Below, one piece after another: positions 20,288-31,500 of a stretch of 64,000 bases of DNA. The DNA comes from Rhodocollybia butyracea (Eukaryota; Basidiomycota; Agaricomycetes; Agaricales; Omphalotaceae), in NCBI GenBank assembly GCA_015501585.1, contig JADNRY010000071.1:62001-126000 (forward strand), written 5' to 3'. The position numbers were made by a program, and so were the translations under genes. Within the stretch, counting starts at the first letter, position 1. Every line of letters begins with the position of its first letter. The notes beneath the pieces were generated by a model. The model was not told the DNA's origin and did no database searches. It was given only the letters and a program-made list of their open reading frames with translations.

Positions 20288-22052
20288 TGTTGAACTTTAG
20301 ACCCGGGATATCCACAAAAGGACGCGAACAATAAACGACGACATGGTATTAAGACAAGCAAGTGATGTATCATGTGACTACGGACTGTAAACTATGTACG
20401 GCGTCTCGGCTCATACCAACACACCCCCAGAAACTATATTCATGAAGAGGGTAAAATGTCCAATGAGTTGAATCATATGATGACCGAAAACAGGAAAAAT
20501 GAAAAAGAATAATCAACTAAAAACCTTCGTACTCATCTGCTTCAATCTCACTTAATGTAGCGGCATCCACAGCATCCACAAAATTCAAGTCCTCAAGTGA
20601 ATGTGTGACACTGGAAATCCCCAACAATGACTTCCCTTTCTTCTTCTTCTTCTTCTTTTTAGCGCTACCTTGAGTAAAACCCATTGCCGCATGAGTGGGA
20701 GATGAAGGCGCAGATGAATCAGGAGTGAGGGTTGCAACATGGGCTTCTGATACAGTAACAGTGCTGAGCCATGCTTCACGCACCTCAGAAGACATGGTGT
20801 CCGGATAGATGGTGGATGGTAGATCCATAACCGCAAGAGCTTCGTGCTGATCTAAGGAGGCAGGTTCAGCCAAAAGCGCAACTTGCTTCAAATGATTACG
20901 GATAATGCCTTGGCGAACATCATCAGGCATTACTGATATGCAGTATTGAGCAAAGTGACCAGAGTGACCGCACCGATAGCAGACATCAGTCCGTCGCTTG
21001 GTGTTAGTCCAATCAAATTCCTGTGAGGGCCGAGTCGATGAGTTGGATGGAGAGTTGAACCGTGATGACTGTCAAGGACGGGATTGAGAAGTATAGTGCG
21101 CTTTGTCACTCTCACCCCCATGATTGGGAGAAGGCGGAGCGGGCACCCAATCACCCCCAGAACGCACAACCTTGATCAAGGAGTCTCGTTTCTGGAGGTC
21201 ACTAAGTTCCCAGGCGTTAATTGCAGTAATCATATCGGCGACCGATTTCTGAGGTGACTCATTCTGTAAAACCGTGATAATGGGACTGTAAGTAGCAGAG
21301 AGACCGCCCAAGACCTTATCCTGGACAAAGGACGCAGGAAGGGAGACAGCAATAGCATAAAGCTGACGTTCAATACTGAGCACCTGCTGGAGGAAGGCAT
21401 CGGCTGGCTTCATGATGTCATGAGTGATGGATTGGAATTGGGCCATGAGTGAAGAACGGGTAGCAGGATCAGACTGTGTATAGAAGGCGTCGAGCTGTGC
21501 CCAAAGGAGACGACCGCTGTTCGAAACACCTACATTGTCCACCTTGATACAGACATCAGGGCTTAACATGAGGTATAGTAGCCCATAAGCCTTCAGATTG
21601 TCACCTGTCCAAGCTCTAGCTTGTACAACACCTGTTGGAACCGGTACTGATGGGTCAATAGCGTTCCAGTACCCTCCTGCAAGCAATAAAGCTTGGGCCT
21701 GGCTCTTCCAAGTCCAGTAATTAGTGCCCGTGAGTTTAACAATGTCAGATGGTTTGACCATGATGGAATGAGAATATGGATGAGAGAGGATTGAGATAGA
21801 TGTAGCTGATCGTGGCAGCAGGCAATAGAAAGAGGATGCTGATTGTGACAGCAGGCAATAGGAAAAGACCTAGGTAATAATTGAGCAGCAAGGCAGTGGC
21901 TAACACTTGCCCATAACCTGTTGAACTTTAGACCCAGGATATCCACAAAAGGACGCGAACGATAAACGACGACGTGGTATTAAGACAAGCAAGTGATGTA
22001 TCATGTGACTACGGACTGTAAACTATGTACGGCGTCTCGGCTCATACCAACA
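20288..22052 (-). mobile_element. Gag-only LTR element (TR-GAG-like), TSD GGTAT, antisense in Copia integrase
   Basis: Two 134-bp repeats (20288-20421, 21919-22052) differ at three sites by eye and have TG...CA ends on both strands. GGTAT flanks both sides (20283-20287, 22053-22057). The internal gag is on the minus strand, so the element is reversed; next to its 5' LTR (minus strand, 21918 downwards) stands ggttatgggc, the same half-tRNA primer site as the host Copia. A polypurine tract (ctgggggtg on the minus strand) adjoins 20421. There is no pol. This matches the TR-GAG class, non-autonomous elements with only gag. Confidence 0.85.
20517..21761 (-). pseudogene. Gag of the TR-GAG-like element (one in-frame stop)
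   Basis: Reads from 21761 (MVKPSDIVKLTGTNYWTWKS, the usual start of Copia-type UBN2 gag) through LWAQLDAFYTQSDP and VLGGLSATYSPIITVLQNES. TGA at 21072-21074 interrupts it. The frame then continues with a CX2CX4HX4C knuckle (CYRCGHSGHFAQYC) and a tail with a run of eight Lys, ending at 20517. Zinc knuckle and UBN2 region both point to an RNA-packaging gag. One stop suggests recent decay, or mobilisation in trans. Confidence 0.8.
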
Positions 22053-24374
22053 GGTATTACCTTTGCCCACGTCCGCACTATCCTTTACGAATCAGGTCTC
22101 CCGCCATATCTATGGACATACGCCTGCGTGTACATTGTCTATACCGAAAATCTTCTTCCTACTGCGCGTACAGGACAGAAAATTCCTGCTGAGATGTGGT
22201 ACAGAAAGAGGATGGATGTGGCACACCTTAGACCATGGGGTGCCGTAGCTTGGGCGACTATTGTGGATGGTACTCCGGGCAAGTTAGATGCTCGAGGCTT
22301 CTCGGGAAGGATGGTTGGTTACGGCGAAAGGGGTGTTTATCTCCTCTACTTGCCGACGGGTCGAGTTGTAGCGAGCAGGGATGTGAGTTTTGACGAGAGA
22401 TTGCAGAGGTTATTGCCACCAGTTGGGGGAGAGGAAGAAGGCGACGGCGAGGTTGAGAATGAAACAGGAACTCAACATCTCGACAACAGCTTATCAACTG
22501 ATGCCAACAAACTCTTAACCCCTGATGCCAATACTGTGATCTCCGAGGACCCTGCCAATACTCAAATTGTCACGCAGCCACCTGCCCATCTTTGCCGCTC
22601 ATCTCGAAACAGAACTCCATCCGCTATGGCCAAGGCAAGCAAAGAATTTGAGCAAAGGGAGAAGACCGGGACCTCTCAGTGACTCGAATGGGCAACTAAC
22701 ACGAGAAGACCCAGGGCGAACTTTGCGGCACTCACAGAGAACTTACCAACAGACATTGACATGACATTCAATGTTGCACTTACAGCAATAGGCCTTCCCA
22801 CTGTCCCGAAATCTTACTCGAAAGCTATGGAAGACCCCGATAGGTGGAACCCAGCGATCCGAAAAGAGATACAGCGTATGGTGGAATTCGACGTCTTCGG
22901 TCCTCTTCAGGATGCACCACCAGGGGCAACTATCCTTAACCCGCTGTGGGTCTTCACACACAAGCTCAATGGTTCAGGGGAGATTGTCAATGAAAAGGCT
23001 CGCCTTGTGGTAAACGGAGGAACTCAAGTAGAAGGTGTTGACTTCTTTGAAGTATTTGCGGCAGTTCTCCGTTTCAAGTCTCTTCGGATCCTTATTGCGG
23101 TATGGATCTCATTGGGATATTTTATTTGGCAGATTGACTTCGCTTCCGCCTACCTGAACGCTGATATGAAGGAGGAAATGTATGTCCGACCTCCTGAAGG
23201 ATACAAGGGTTGAGGAAGTGGAAAGGTGATGAGATTGAAGAAGTTGCTCTATGGAAGTATGCAGGCAGGAAGGAACTGGTGGAAGATGTTGGATGCATCG
23301 TACAGGGATCTCGGGTATTACCGCTCACAGGCCGACCAGTGCGTGAGGACTCGGAAGTCGGACAAGGGCGAGACCATGACTGGGACCTATACCGACAATA
23401 CACTTGGAGGATTGTCCTCAAAAGAGGAGATGGAACTGGCAAAAGGGGAGATTGGGGAGAAGTATCGGATTAAGGAGACTGACACTGTTCATTTTGCACT
23501 CGGAATGAAACTCGTGCACGACAGGGATGCAGGAACGGCCACTCTTTCAATGCCGGGCTACTGGATTCAGCTTCTAACGAGATATGGCCTCCACGAACTC
23601 AAACCAAAATCGACGCCCTACCCTCCGGGACTCGTACTTTCGCTAGACCAGTGCCCGCAGAATGATGAAGAACACTTCTTCATGAAGGACAAGCCATTCC
23701 GGGAAATCTTGGGGGGAATTCAGTTTGGTCAAGGAGCTTGTAGAATGGATTTGGCTTTTGAGACAAATGACTTATCTAGGTTCTCGCAAAATCCGGGTCC
23801 TCCCCATTGGAACGCACTCGTCCATGTTTGCCGCTACATTGTAGGTACACTTGAACTCGGCTCCATCTACAAAAGGATGCCAGATGGACTTAAACCAAAG
23901 ACCTACTGCGATGCTAACCTCGCAGCCTGTACTGATACTCGTCGTTCAGTCACCGGAATAGTCACGACTTTGGCAGGTGGACCTGTATTCTGGATGTCAA
24001 AGAGGCAGGATGTTGTGGCGCTCTCTACTACAGAATTGGAGTATATCGCTTACGGGAAGGGTGCTCAGCAGGCGAAGTGGGTGCATAATTTCCTCTCTGA
24101 AATCGGACATGCTCCATCCCTTCCTTCTGACCTCTTTGCTGATAACAAAAGTGCAATCGCCATCTCAGAAAATCCAAAATTTCATCAGCGAGTGAAGCAC
24201 ATCGATATCCGCTTTCACTTCTTAAGGGACTTGGTCGAGTCAGGGGAGATTAAAATTCATTATGTGCCGTCGGAGGACAACTTGGCGGACATTCTTACGA
24301 AGCCGTTGGGAGCGACTCTTCACAGGAGGTTAGTTGAATTGCTAGGGATGAGCAACGGCAATGCGCGCGACTAG
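22053..24374 (+). pseudogene. Copia pol part 2: integrase C-terminus, reverse transcriptase, RNase H
   Basis: A single frame with two TGA stops (22680-22682, 23211-23213). Integrase C-terminal part: TILYESGLPPYLWTYACVYI, HLRPWGAVAWATI. RT: IWQIDFASAYLNADMKEEMY (first catalytic Asp), LKKLLYGSMQAGRNWWKMLD, and GTYTDNTLGG in place of the xxDD catalytic pair, where Asn replaces the second Asp. RNase H: YCDANLA, VALSTTELEYIA, DNKSAIAI, VPSEDNLADILTKPL. It ends at 24374, six bases before the 3' LTR. The YTDN change should abolish RT activity. Confidence 0.88.
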
Positions 24375-24379
24375 GGGAG

Positions 24380-24792
24380 TGTTGAGGCTAGAACCGCCCC
24401 CATTACTATTAGGAGTCCCGCTTCTCGGGCCCGTTGCCGGTATAAGGGGAGGTATTTCTCCGCTCATGATTGTTTTTCCTTTCTTTACCTTATAGGCATA
24501 TCCTTTATCTTTGTCGCCTAATCTTTACTTACTCGCTTCATTAAAAGACCGCCTCGGGAGGCGGCATCGATACATTATTTATATTTCGTTACTTTCCTTT
24601 ATTTTCCCTCAGTCGTTGTACACTCGTGTACTACTGAGGGTAAGCTTATTTGTATATTTACTTGTGTTCCTCGTACTGATATTCACTTATAGTTTAGATT
24701 ACTTACTAAGTTCACAGGTACTTATATTTCACAATACAGAGTCGTTGTACACTCGTGTACTACTGAGGCTTAGATTACTTACTAAGTTCACA
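24380..24792 (+). repeat. Copia 3' LTR
   Basis: 413 bp, one mismatch to the 5' LTR by eye; preceded by the polypurine tract aggggag (24373-24379) and followed by the duplicated target ATACT (24793-24797). Confidence 0.9.
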
Positions 24793-24814
24793 ATACTTGC
24801 ACTTACTTTTAGCG

Positions 24815-24985
24815 ACCCGCACTTGCTCGTAATCACCCGCACCTTGACCCGCACACTCGCAGATTGTCTTGCACTGTCTCGCACGCCCGTAATATTGGCT
24901 CGCACTGTCCCGCACGCCCGCAATATTGGCTCGCACTTGCCCGCAGACCCGCAATATTGTCTCGCACCTTGTATATGGCACGCAC
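24815..24985. repeat. GC-rich imperfect tandem repeat flanking Copia
   Basis: Repeated cgcactgtc(c/t)cgcacgccc and gcaatattggctcgcac units. The 5' flank of Copia (about 15655-15705) carries gagcagcgggtgcgag and gtgcaggtgcggg, which resemble the same units in inverted orientation. The Copia element may therefore sit inside an older inverted-repeat element. Confidence 0.4.
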
Positions 24986-25099
24986 GTGTCCCAAGTGACA
25001 CTATTATACTCATTGTAAGCAGCATAAGTAACTTCAGTCTTGAGCTTCATTCATCAAGCAATAAATATATACACTCTGGTATTACATGAAGTTGGTTCT

Positions 25100-27850
25100 G
25101 TTTTTCACATCGCTGACCATGATATGTGGTGCACAATGTAGGTTTTTATGGCTGTCTTCACTAGCCATTGACTAGCTATATCTTTTCACTTTCAATAGTG
25201 GCACGTTCCAGTACTATGTAGTAGCTACCTTGTAGGAGTAGCGGTGAAATAGCATTATTATTACCATTTGGAAGTATCGGGGCTGTCAGAATAAGAGTCG
25301 GGAAAGAATTGGAACAGAAAATACCACCCATTGCAGTAGCATTATTTAAATACCCCCAGTACCTGTTGTGGAGATTATGATAATAAACCCAGTAAGCTAC
25401 TGTACAGTAAGAGTGTAGGGGCATTTTAATCCCTCTGTGTTCGCATTTGATGAGGTCATGTGACTCATTCGTTGCAGCTTTTGGGTGGCTGGACGAAAAT
25501 AGGTTATTTACGGGTCTAATTGGGTAATGCCATCAAAACAGTAAAAGCGGCCTAAAAAGCCTGCTTCTACATGGATATTCCGCCCTATAAGAGTGTAGAT
25601 AGTATTTCTACATATATAATAGGTCCCTGAAGCGAAATTACAACGATAGCTGCGGTCAAAGCTGTTTTATTACCATATTTAGAATGCCAGCAAAGCGGCC
25701 TAAAAGCTCGTTTATGCATGGGTAATCTACCTAATAGCAGTCTATACAGTGTTTACAGATGTACAGTAGGCACCTAAAGCGAAATTAAAGCAGGTATATG
25801 GTGTAATAGTAGCACTGTTTCGATGTTTGGGTCTGTGGCTGTGTTGTAAAAAATCGAAATAAAAGTAGGGATGTTTAATATACTAGTGGTACAGGCATGG
25901 TCTCTGCATAATATATATATATATGCCTGAAGCGAAATCAGAGCACTCTATGGAGAGAATAGGCTGTAATTGCCCGCTCTAGGCCGGAGGAGGTCAAAGC
26001 TGTATGACCAAATAGGGAAATATATGATTACATACAGGTGGTGTTGAGTCGAAGTTGGGCTCAGTAATGGCATGGCCTCTCAAGGTCTGAGGTCAGGAAT
26101 ACATATCTGAGTGCTGTAGTATACTAGATATGCCCTCCAGGTGTTATATTTGGCAATATGTGGGCAGGAGGATGTACATGGAGTGATCAATGGTGAGTAA
26201 CCATCAAAATTCGCTTTTTTGAGGAATTAAATACTAATAATGAGTGTCTAAGCGCAGGTAGGACCTCAAACCTCGGTAGGTATACTCTCCAACATAGTAT
26301 ACACTCGATCCGTGTCCAAGAACCATTTATATGGCACCAGATGCGATGGTATACACTGATCTTTATTGATTTTCCCTCAAAACTCGATTTTTTGAGGAAT
26401 TATCATAGAATATTGGGGCCTTAAGAGTAGCCAGGGGGCTAAGACGTCGTATATAGACTGTACTATATAGTAGTAGTCTTTGCCATATGCAAGGACGATT
26501 TATGCAGCACCTGAAGCGATGGTATTCCCTGATCTGTATGGATTCCGCCAAAAAATGCGATTTTCAGGAAATAAAACAGGCATAGAGCATGCTATACACC
26601 TCAGACTATGCTCAAACATGGGTAATCATGTATTCGAATTATATAGAGGCCCTCCAGACCAAAAGGTTTGAGTATGTACATCTCAATGTCACGATCTGAA
26701 CTTTGAGCCAAGTAGAGATATCCTAGTGTGCACTTACAACAGTATCGTTCCATGGAGGTACCCAGATGTGGATATAACACCTGGTAGTTGTTGAATACAA
26801 TTCGAAGACATCTTCCCCAAGTTTTTAGTATGATCTGAGAGTTGTAGCACACCCATAAGTGGCCATCAGACCGTCATCTTATCTGACCGACCTTTATTCA
26901 TATATGCCCTTATCAATACCGTATCTATAATGGTCATTATATTGAGATATCGGGCCTTATCGCCGGTTCTTAAAAGTTCCAACATACACGACCTAAAAAA
27001 AGGTGCTCTAGAAAACATATTCGTTACGGATATGAAAGATAACCACAACATGAAGAATACCATTATGTGTTTGCATACAAATGAGGTTCAGGAATGAATA
27101 TACAGCTCCCAATTTACAAATACTGCGAAAACTGATACTATCCGTCATCATAGACTCACTCCGCAAGTCTCAGTACAGTAAGCACATAGGTCATAGATGT
27201 GGATAGAGGGAAGATATCGGCGACAGGCAGGAAGATTTCGATTTCGGCGCGAGTAGAACGAAGCATCTAGCACTAAACATCTGTTAGCACTCAGTATCCC
27301 AAAACAAATGCGAGGTAACCAGAATGCTGGTTGCACAGAACTGATAGTCGTACAGTGATCATATCACGGCTCCTGTTTTCCCAAAAGACAACACAAGCGA
27401 AAGGCTTGACAAAAGTTACACAACGAACATCTTCGGGATCTCGAGTATACTTAGACTATTATTTAACGTTGCTCGTAGTAAACACAGTAAAGGAACCGAG
27501 TGTGCAACAATGAACAACCTTGGCCTTTGCAGAACAATCATGAAAACTGATAACCAAGTGTCCAACAATGAACAACCTTGGCCCTTCATGGAGTACAGAG
27601 ATATTCAAAGACATTGATGTCTACCAGGAATTTTGAGTAGTATGTCTATCATATTAAGACCGCTATCGTGGATGTATCGCTGTATGTACCACATAATAGC
27701 GCAAGGCTCAATCAACCATCTGAGGCGGCTCGGGTCAGTGAGAAGGGCTCAATTAGACATCTTGGTCTTACTACTCACTTGGTACGCTTATTGATCCACA
27801 CTTTCAAACTAGGAGAGATATGCAAGGTCATGTGGGGGCTTTATTCCCTT
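25100..27850. other. Non-coding interval with diverged repeats
   Basis: No convincing gene. From about 25480 to 26700 several loosely repeated blocks can be aligned by eye: a (c/t)ctgaagcgaaat tag at about 25627, 25770 and 25926, and gcgatggtat(a/t)c...ctgatct at about 26343 and 26516. Spacings are mostly 140-180 bp. caacaatgaacaaccttggc occurs at about 27506 and 27569. This could be an old, decayed satellite or part of an unknown element. Confidence 0.4.
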
Positions 27851-27860
27851 AGCAGCTCAG

Positions 27861-27907
27861 GATCTTGGATGGCTAGCCGCACGACTCGTAGTAAGAAAAA
27901 CGCGTTC
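27861..27907 (+). promoter_or_regulatory. Paired ACGCGT-type box of the deleted ISG12-like copy 4
   Basis: gatcttggat, then gcacgACTCGTagtaag, then aaaaACGCGTtcc. It is followed by a leader (ctcgtatatat, ttagatccatgaaattggac) almost the same as that upstream of copy 3 (40082-40160). One core base differs in the first half. Confidence 0.45.
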
Positions 27908-28097
27908 CATCCACTCAAGCTCGTATATATGGGAGGAACGTGGTGATTAGATCCATGAAATTGGACTCCGATGTACTGTACTCAAGGGCACTCAATCGAT
28001 TTCCTACAGTTTCCTGCATACAGGTGCATAGGTGAATGAGTATAGTGCTACTTCATTGGCCCTTATGCTAAGTGCTAAGTAGTACTGAATACGCACC

Positions 28098-28415
28098 TGT
28101 TCCGGTCCTTGGATTGGCCGCTGGGGTTATAGGCCTTGCCGCTGCTGGAGTTTACTTTGTCCGAAATTGTTCACATTGATCACCAAGCCTTCAATAGTCC
28201 GGGGGAAGTTGATGAAGATCCCGAGCATGGATTTTATTCCTGCATAAATATTTAGCAAAAGCTTAGATCTGCGTGTTATAGAGCTACTCAAAGTAATTTG
28301 TGTTTCAGGATTCAAAACCTAGTTCCTAAGTTTTAAGTCGATAAAGCTGAAGCGTCGCTAACTTGATATAACTTGCTTTGACCTTCTTGTTTTGCTAAAG
28401 GGATGTTTTCTTGGA
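28098..28415 (+). pseudogene. ISG12/IFI6-like copy 4: C-terminal tail and 3' flank only
   Basis: 28098-28170 encodes the last membrane segment (PVLGLAAGVIGLAAAGVYF), followed by the tail region (gaagttgatgaagatcccgagcatg, conserved with copy 3 at 41990-42014) and the family 3' flank. Exons 1-3 and most of exon 4 are missing: the leader sequence from copy 3's upstream region runs directly into the tail at about 28095. It is a relic of an internal deletion. Confidence 0.65.
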
Positions 28416-28536
28416 TATGTTGTATATTGCCGATGTGGCAACTCCATCGCTAAATTGGCGGAAATCTCCCGAGTGATTATACATCCTTGTGATGCATACA
28501 ATCAATATAAGGTATTGGCAATATTGTGAAGATATC

Positions 28537-31500
28537 TGTCATGCCCTAGGCATATACAGACTGCCGACGTTTCCCGCTTACTGTTACATAACCCGCTTCC
28601 GCCGCATTTCCGGTTCCGATACACTTCCACTTTGCTTCCGTTTTACCTTTTCCTTCACTGTACACTTTCTATGATCCTGTCGATCCATTCTCCATCATTC
28701 TTACAATCATACATATGCTTTATGCTCATCCCGCTGCTTCCGCTTATGTTCATTGTTGTCTTTCATCCCTTATACTTCTTTTGGCTATTCTTGTCTTTTC
28801 TACTCTCAGATTATTACCTATCGCTACTCCGGTCCTCGAGTACCCTTTAAATAGTTCTGTACCATGTCAAGTACAGTAGATTGGAAATATTGCTTAACCC
28901 CTTGACTCGTGTGCTCTTGTGTGTTCCGGTTTCTCGCTTTATCTGTTTCTTTAACTCTGTTTCTTCACTCCATCGTTTTCACAACCTCTGCAATTTACTA
29001 TCATCTATTTGGTTCCGCTCTGTTTGCGCCGCATCAGGTCAGCTACCGCTTGACCTTCCGCTTCCGCTCATATCGCTATCAAAGCCGCTTGCACTTAGTG
29101 GGTCCTACCCTTCGAGTCGGAAACTCATCTACTCTTAGGCTTACTTGCCAAGTTCATTCTATCGCCTGTACGGACCTGCCATCCCTACATTAGTCCCTTG
29201 GACGATCCCAACTCGAGTCTTACATCCCATAGGCACTTCAGAACCATTCTACACTCACATCCTTTCACATCTCAAACCAACTTTCCCAGTTCGGCTGAAC
29301 AACAGAAGTACGGAGTGTATCCACACTTTGGTTTCCAGGTTCGTAACCCGCGCTTGAAGGATTCCGCCTAGATCCTTACATTATTTCCAATCTAACCCCC
29401 GACTACGGATTGTTGGGAGCAAGATAGGATACGTGAAAGGATGAGGAGTGTCATGGTTTACTATGACGATGAACCCATCGACAGTAGGTTGCTTCCGCAG
29501 TCCCGCCCGACTTCGCGGATTCCGCCATCACCAGCTACAACTATGGATTTATGGTTACAGGGCCCGCCACGCATCCCTTATGAGTCGAAACCTAGGAGGT
29601 TGATACCACCTGCTTTGGGTCTTGACAGCGCAGCAAACAATTCACAGAGTGTGCCCATGCACTCCGTCTATTCTGGTTCCATGGGTAATACACATGGAAA
29701 CTCTTGGGAGACCTCGCCTCTTAGTGCTGGTAGGCTCCCAGGTACAGTCACTTCACTCCCTTCACCTCAGATGTCCGCCTTCAGCTTGGGGAATAGTCCT
29801 CCAATGATGTCATCACAATCCAAACCTGTTTTTGATCCCGACTTGGATGATGCCAAATACATCCAGCCACCTCAGGAAGCCGCCTGGGTACCCATTCCAT
29901 CCTTTACATGTCGCATAATACCGCTCAGCCATCCCAGATACCCGCTGTACATTTTGAAGATGGTAAAGTAGGTATGGGGGGAAACGGTATGCACCGACAT
30001 TGGGACTCAATTCGGGACTCCAGGGACCCGCTTGGACGCCCATATCGGTCGCTTATGCATCAGGTAGTGTCACCTGGACTCCGCAGGGTTCCGCTCCAAA
30101 TTTGGGGAAGGATCAACTTGGTACAGGGGGGAGACGTGACTACTCAACCTATGGATATGACCCTGGACCTCCCGGATCCGCCAGAACGTCCAAATCATCT
30201 CTGTATGTGCCGCATTATATTGCGCAAACTCCCCAGTCATTTGCCGCAGGTTCAGGAAATAGTGAAGTGGTATGGGGAGATACACAATGCATTATTTCTG
30301 ACTCAACCCGTCACCTCAGGGACCCGCTATAGGGCCAAACCCATTCGCCTATGCACCAGGTAGCGTCGTAGGGCCTCCCCAGGAACCCGCCGGAAGTATT
30401 AGGAATAACGGTATTGGTACTAGGGGGATACAGGAATATTTTGCATCCCAATACAACCAGGGATCTCAGGAACCCGCCAGGGCGTCCAATCTAGCTCCTT
30501 ATGTGCCGCATTATGTCGCGCAAACTCCCCAGACTTTTGCTGCAGGTTCTGGGAATACTGAAGTGGGTATGGGGGAGATCCAGGATACATTTACCTCTGG
30601 GCTTACCCCGGGACTTCTGGGATCCGCTGTGGGGCCCAAACAATTCGCTTATGCATCGGGTAACGTCGTAAGGCCTCCCCAGCAACCCGCTGGTAGTATT
30701 GGGAATATTGGAACAGGTAGGGGGCAGGTACTGGTACACCCAGGGACGGAAATTTTTGCAACACCTCCGGGACTCGCGGGAGCTCAAATAAACCTCCTTA
30801 CGCTTCGAACAACGTCTCTCGACCATCCCGACGTTCCGCATTGAGCTCAAGGGATTATGGACCCAGTAGGGGGCAGATACAGGCAGAATTAGAGACGGAA
30901 AGGATCTGGGGACCTCAGGCCACCACTAATGGCCCCAAGCGAGCCCATTTCACTCCAAAGGATAATAGTATAAGCCGCATTGATTCCGCTTCAAAGGTGA
31001 CCCCCAATCGACCCACTACTGTACCACCCACCCATCCCCCTACCCCATATCCAACTTCTTTGCCCAGGGAAACTCCGAATTTGTGTCCGAACCCAATCAG
31101 ACATACTACCCAACGTATTCGGCGACAGGACGCATGTGGTAGCACTCCTGTAGGAGCTCCCAGGAGACCCAGCGGGATAGCAGGGGGACAAAATACTGGT
31201 TTGGCTATGGAAACTTCCGGGCCATTGACGGATGACTTAGGTGATGGAAATGGCTTCGGAAATGCAGGATCTCGACGCGACGGGTATCCCGACCCACCAG
31301 GACCATCCCATCCCCATCCAACTTTTGCACCACCACTTGGCCAACCTGGAGCGGCATATATATTCTACCCACCAAATGACTGGATTCCCTTTGCGATTCA
31401 GCAGCGGAACTTAATGGGAGGTAATTGGAACTCAATTAACACAGATACCTCAGCTGCAGATGACCGCCGATTCCGACTTTTATTGGAGTCAAAACTCGAC

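Larger units (their letters stand above)
15977..24792 (+). mobile_element. Copia LTR retrotransposon, composite with two nested insertions, TSD ATACT
   Basis: LTRs of 413 bp (15977-16389 and 24380-24792; TGTTGAGG...GTTCACA) differ at one site, by eye. ATACT flanks both ends (15972-15976, 24793-24797). Next to the 5' LTR is ggttatgggccc, complementary to the anticodon stem-loop of initiator tRNA-Met; the polypurine tract aggggag abuts the 3' LTR. Order gag-PR-IN-RT-RNaseH defines Copia. Nested elements sit at 17248-19076 (in gag) and 20288-22052 (in integrase). Without them the element would be about 5.2 kb. It is non-autonomous: stops at 16552, 22680 and 23211, a gag-pol frame break, and an altered RT motif. 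Confidence 0.92.

Noticed and set aside
28632..29357. Overlapping hydrophobic ORFs in the Gypsy LTRs (also 32471-33032)
   Set aside because: Present identically in both 844-bp LTRs and without family resemblance; LTR shadows.
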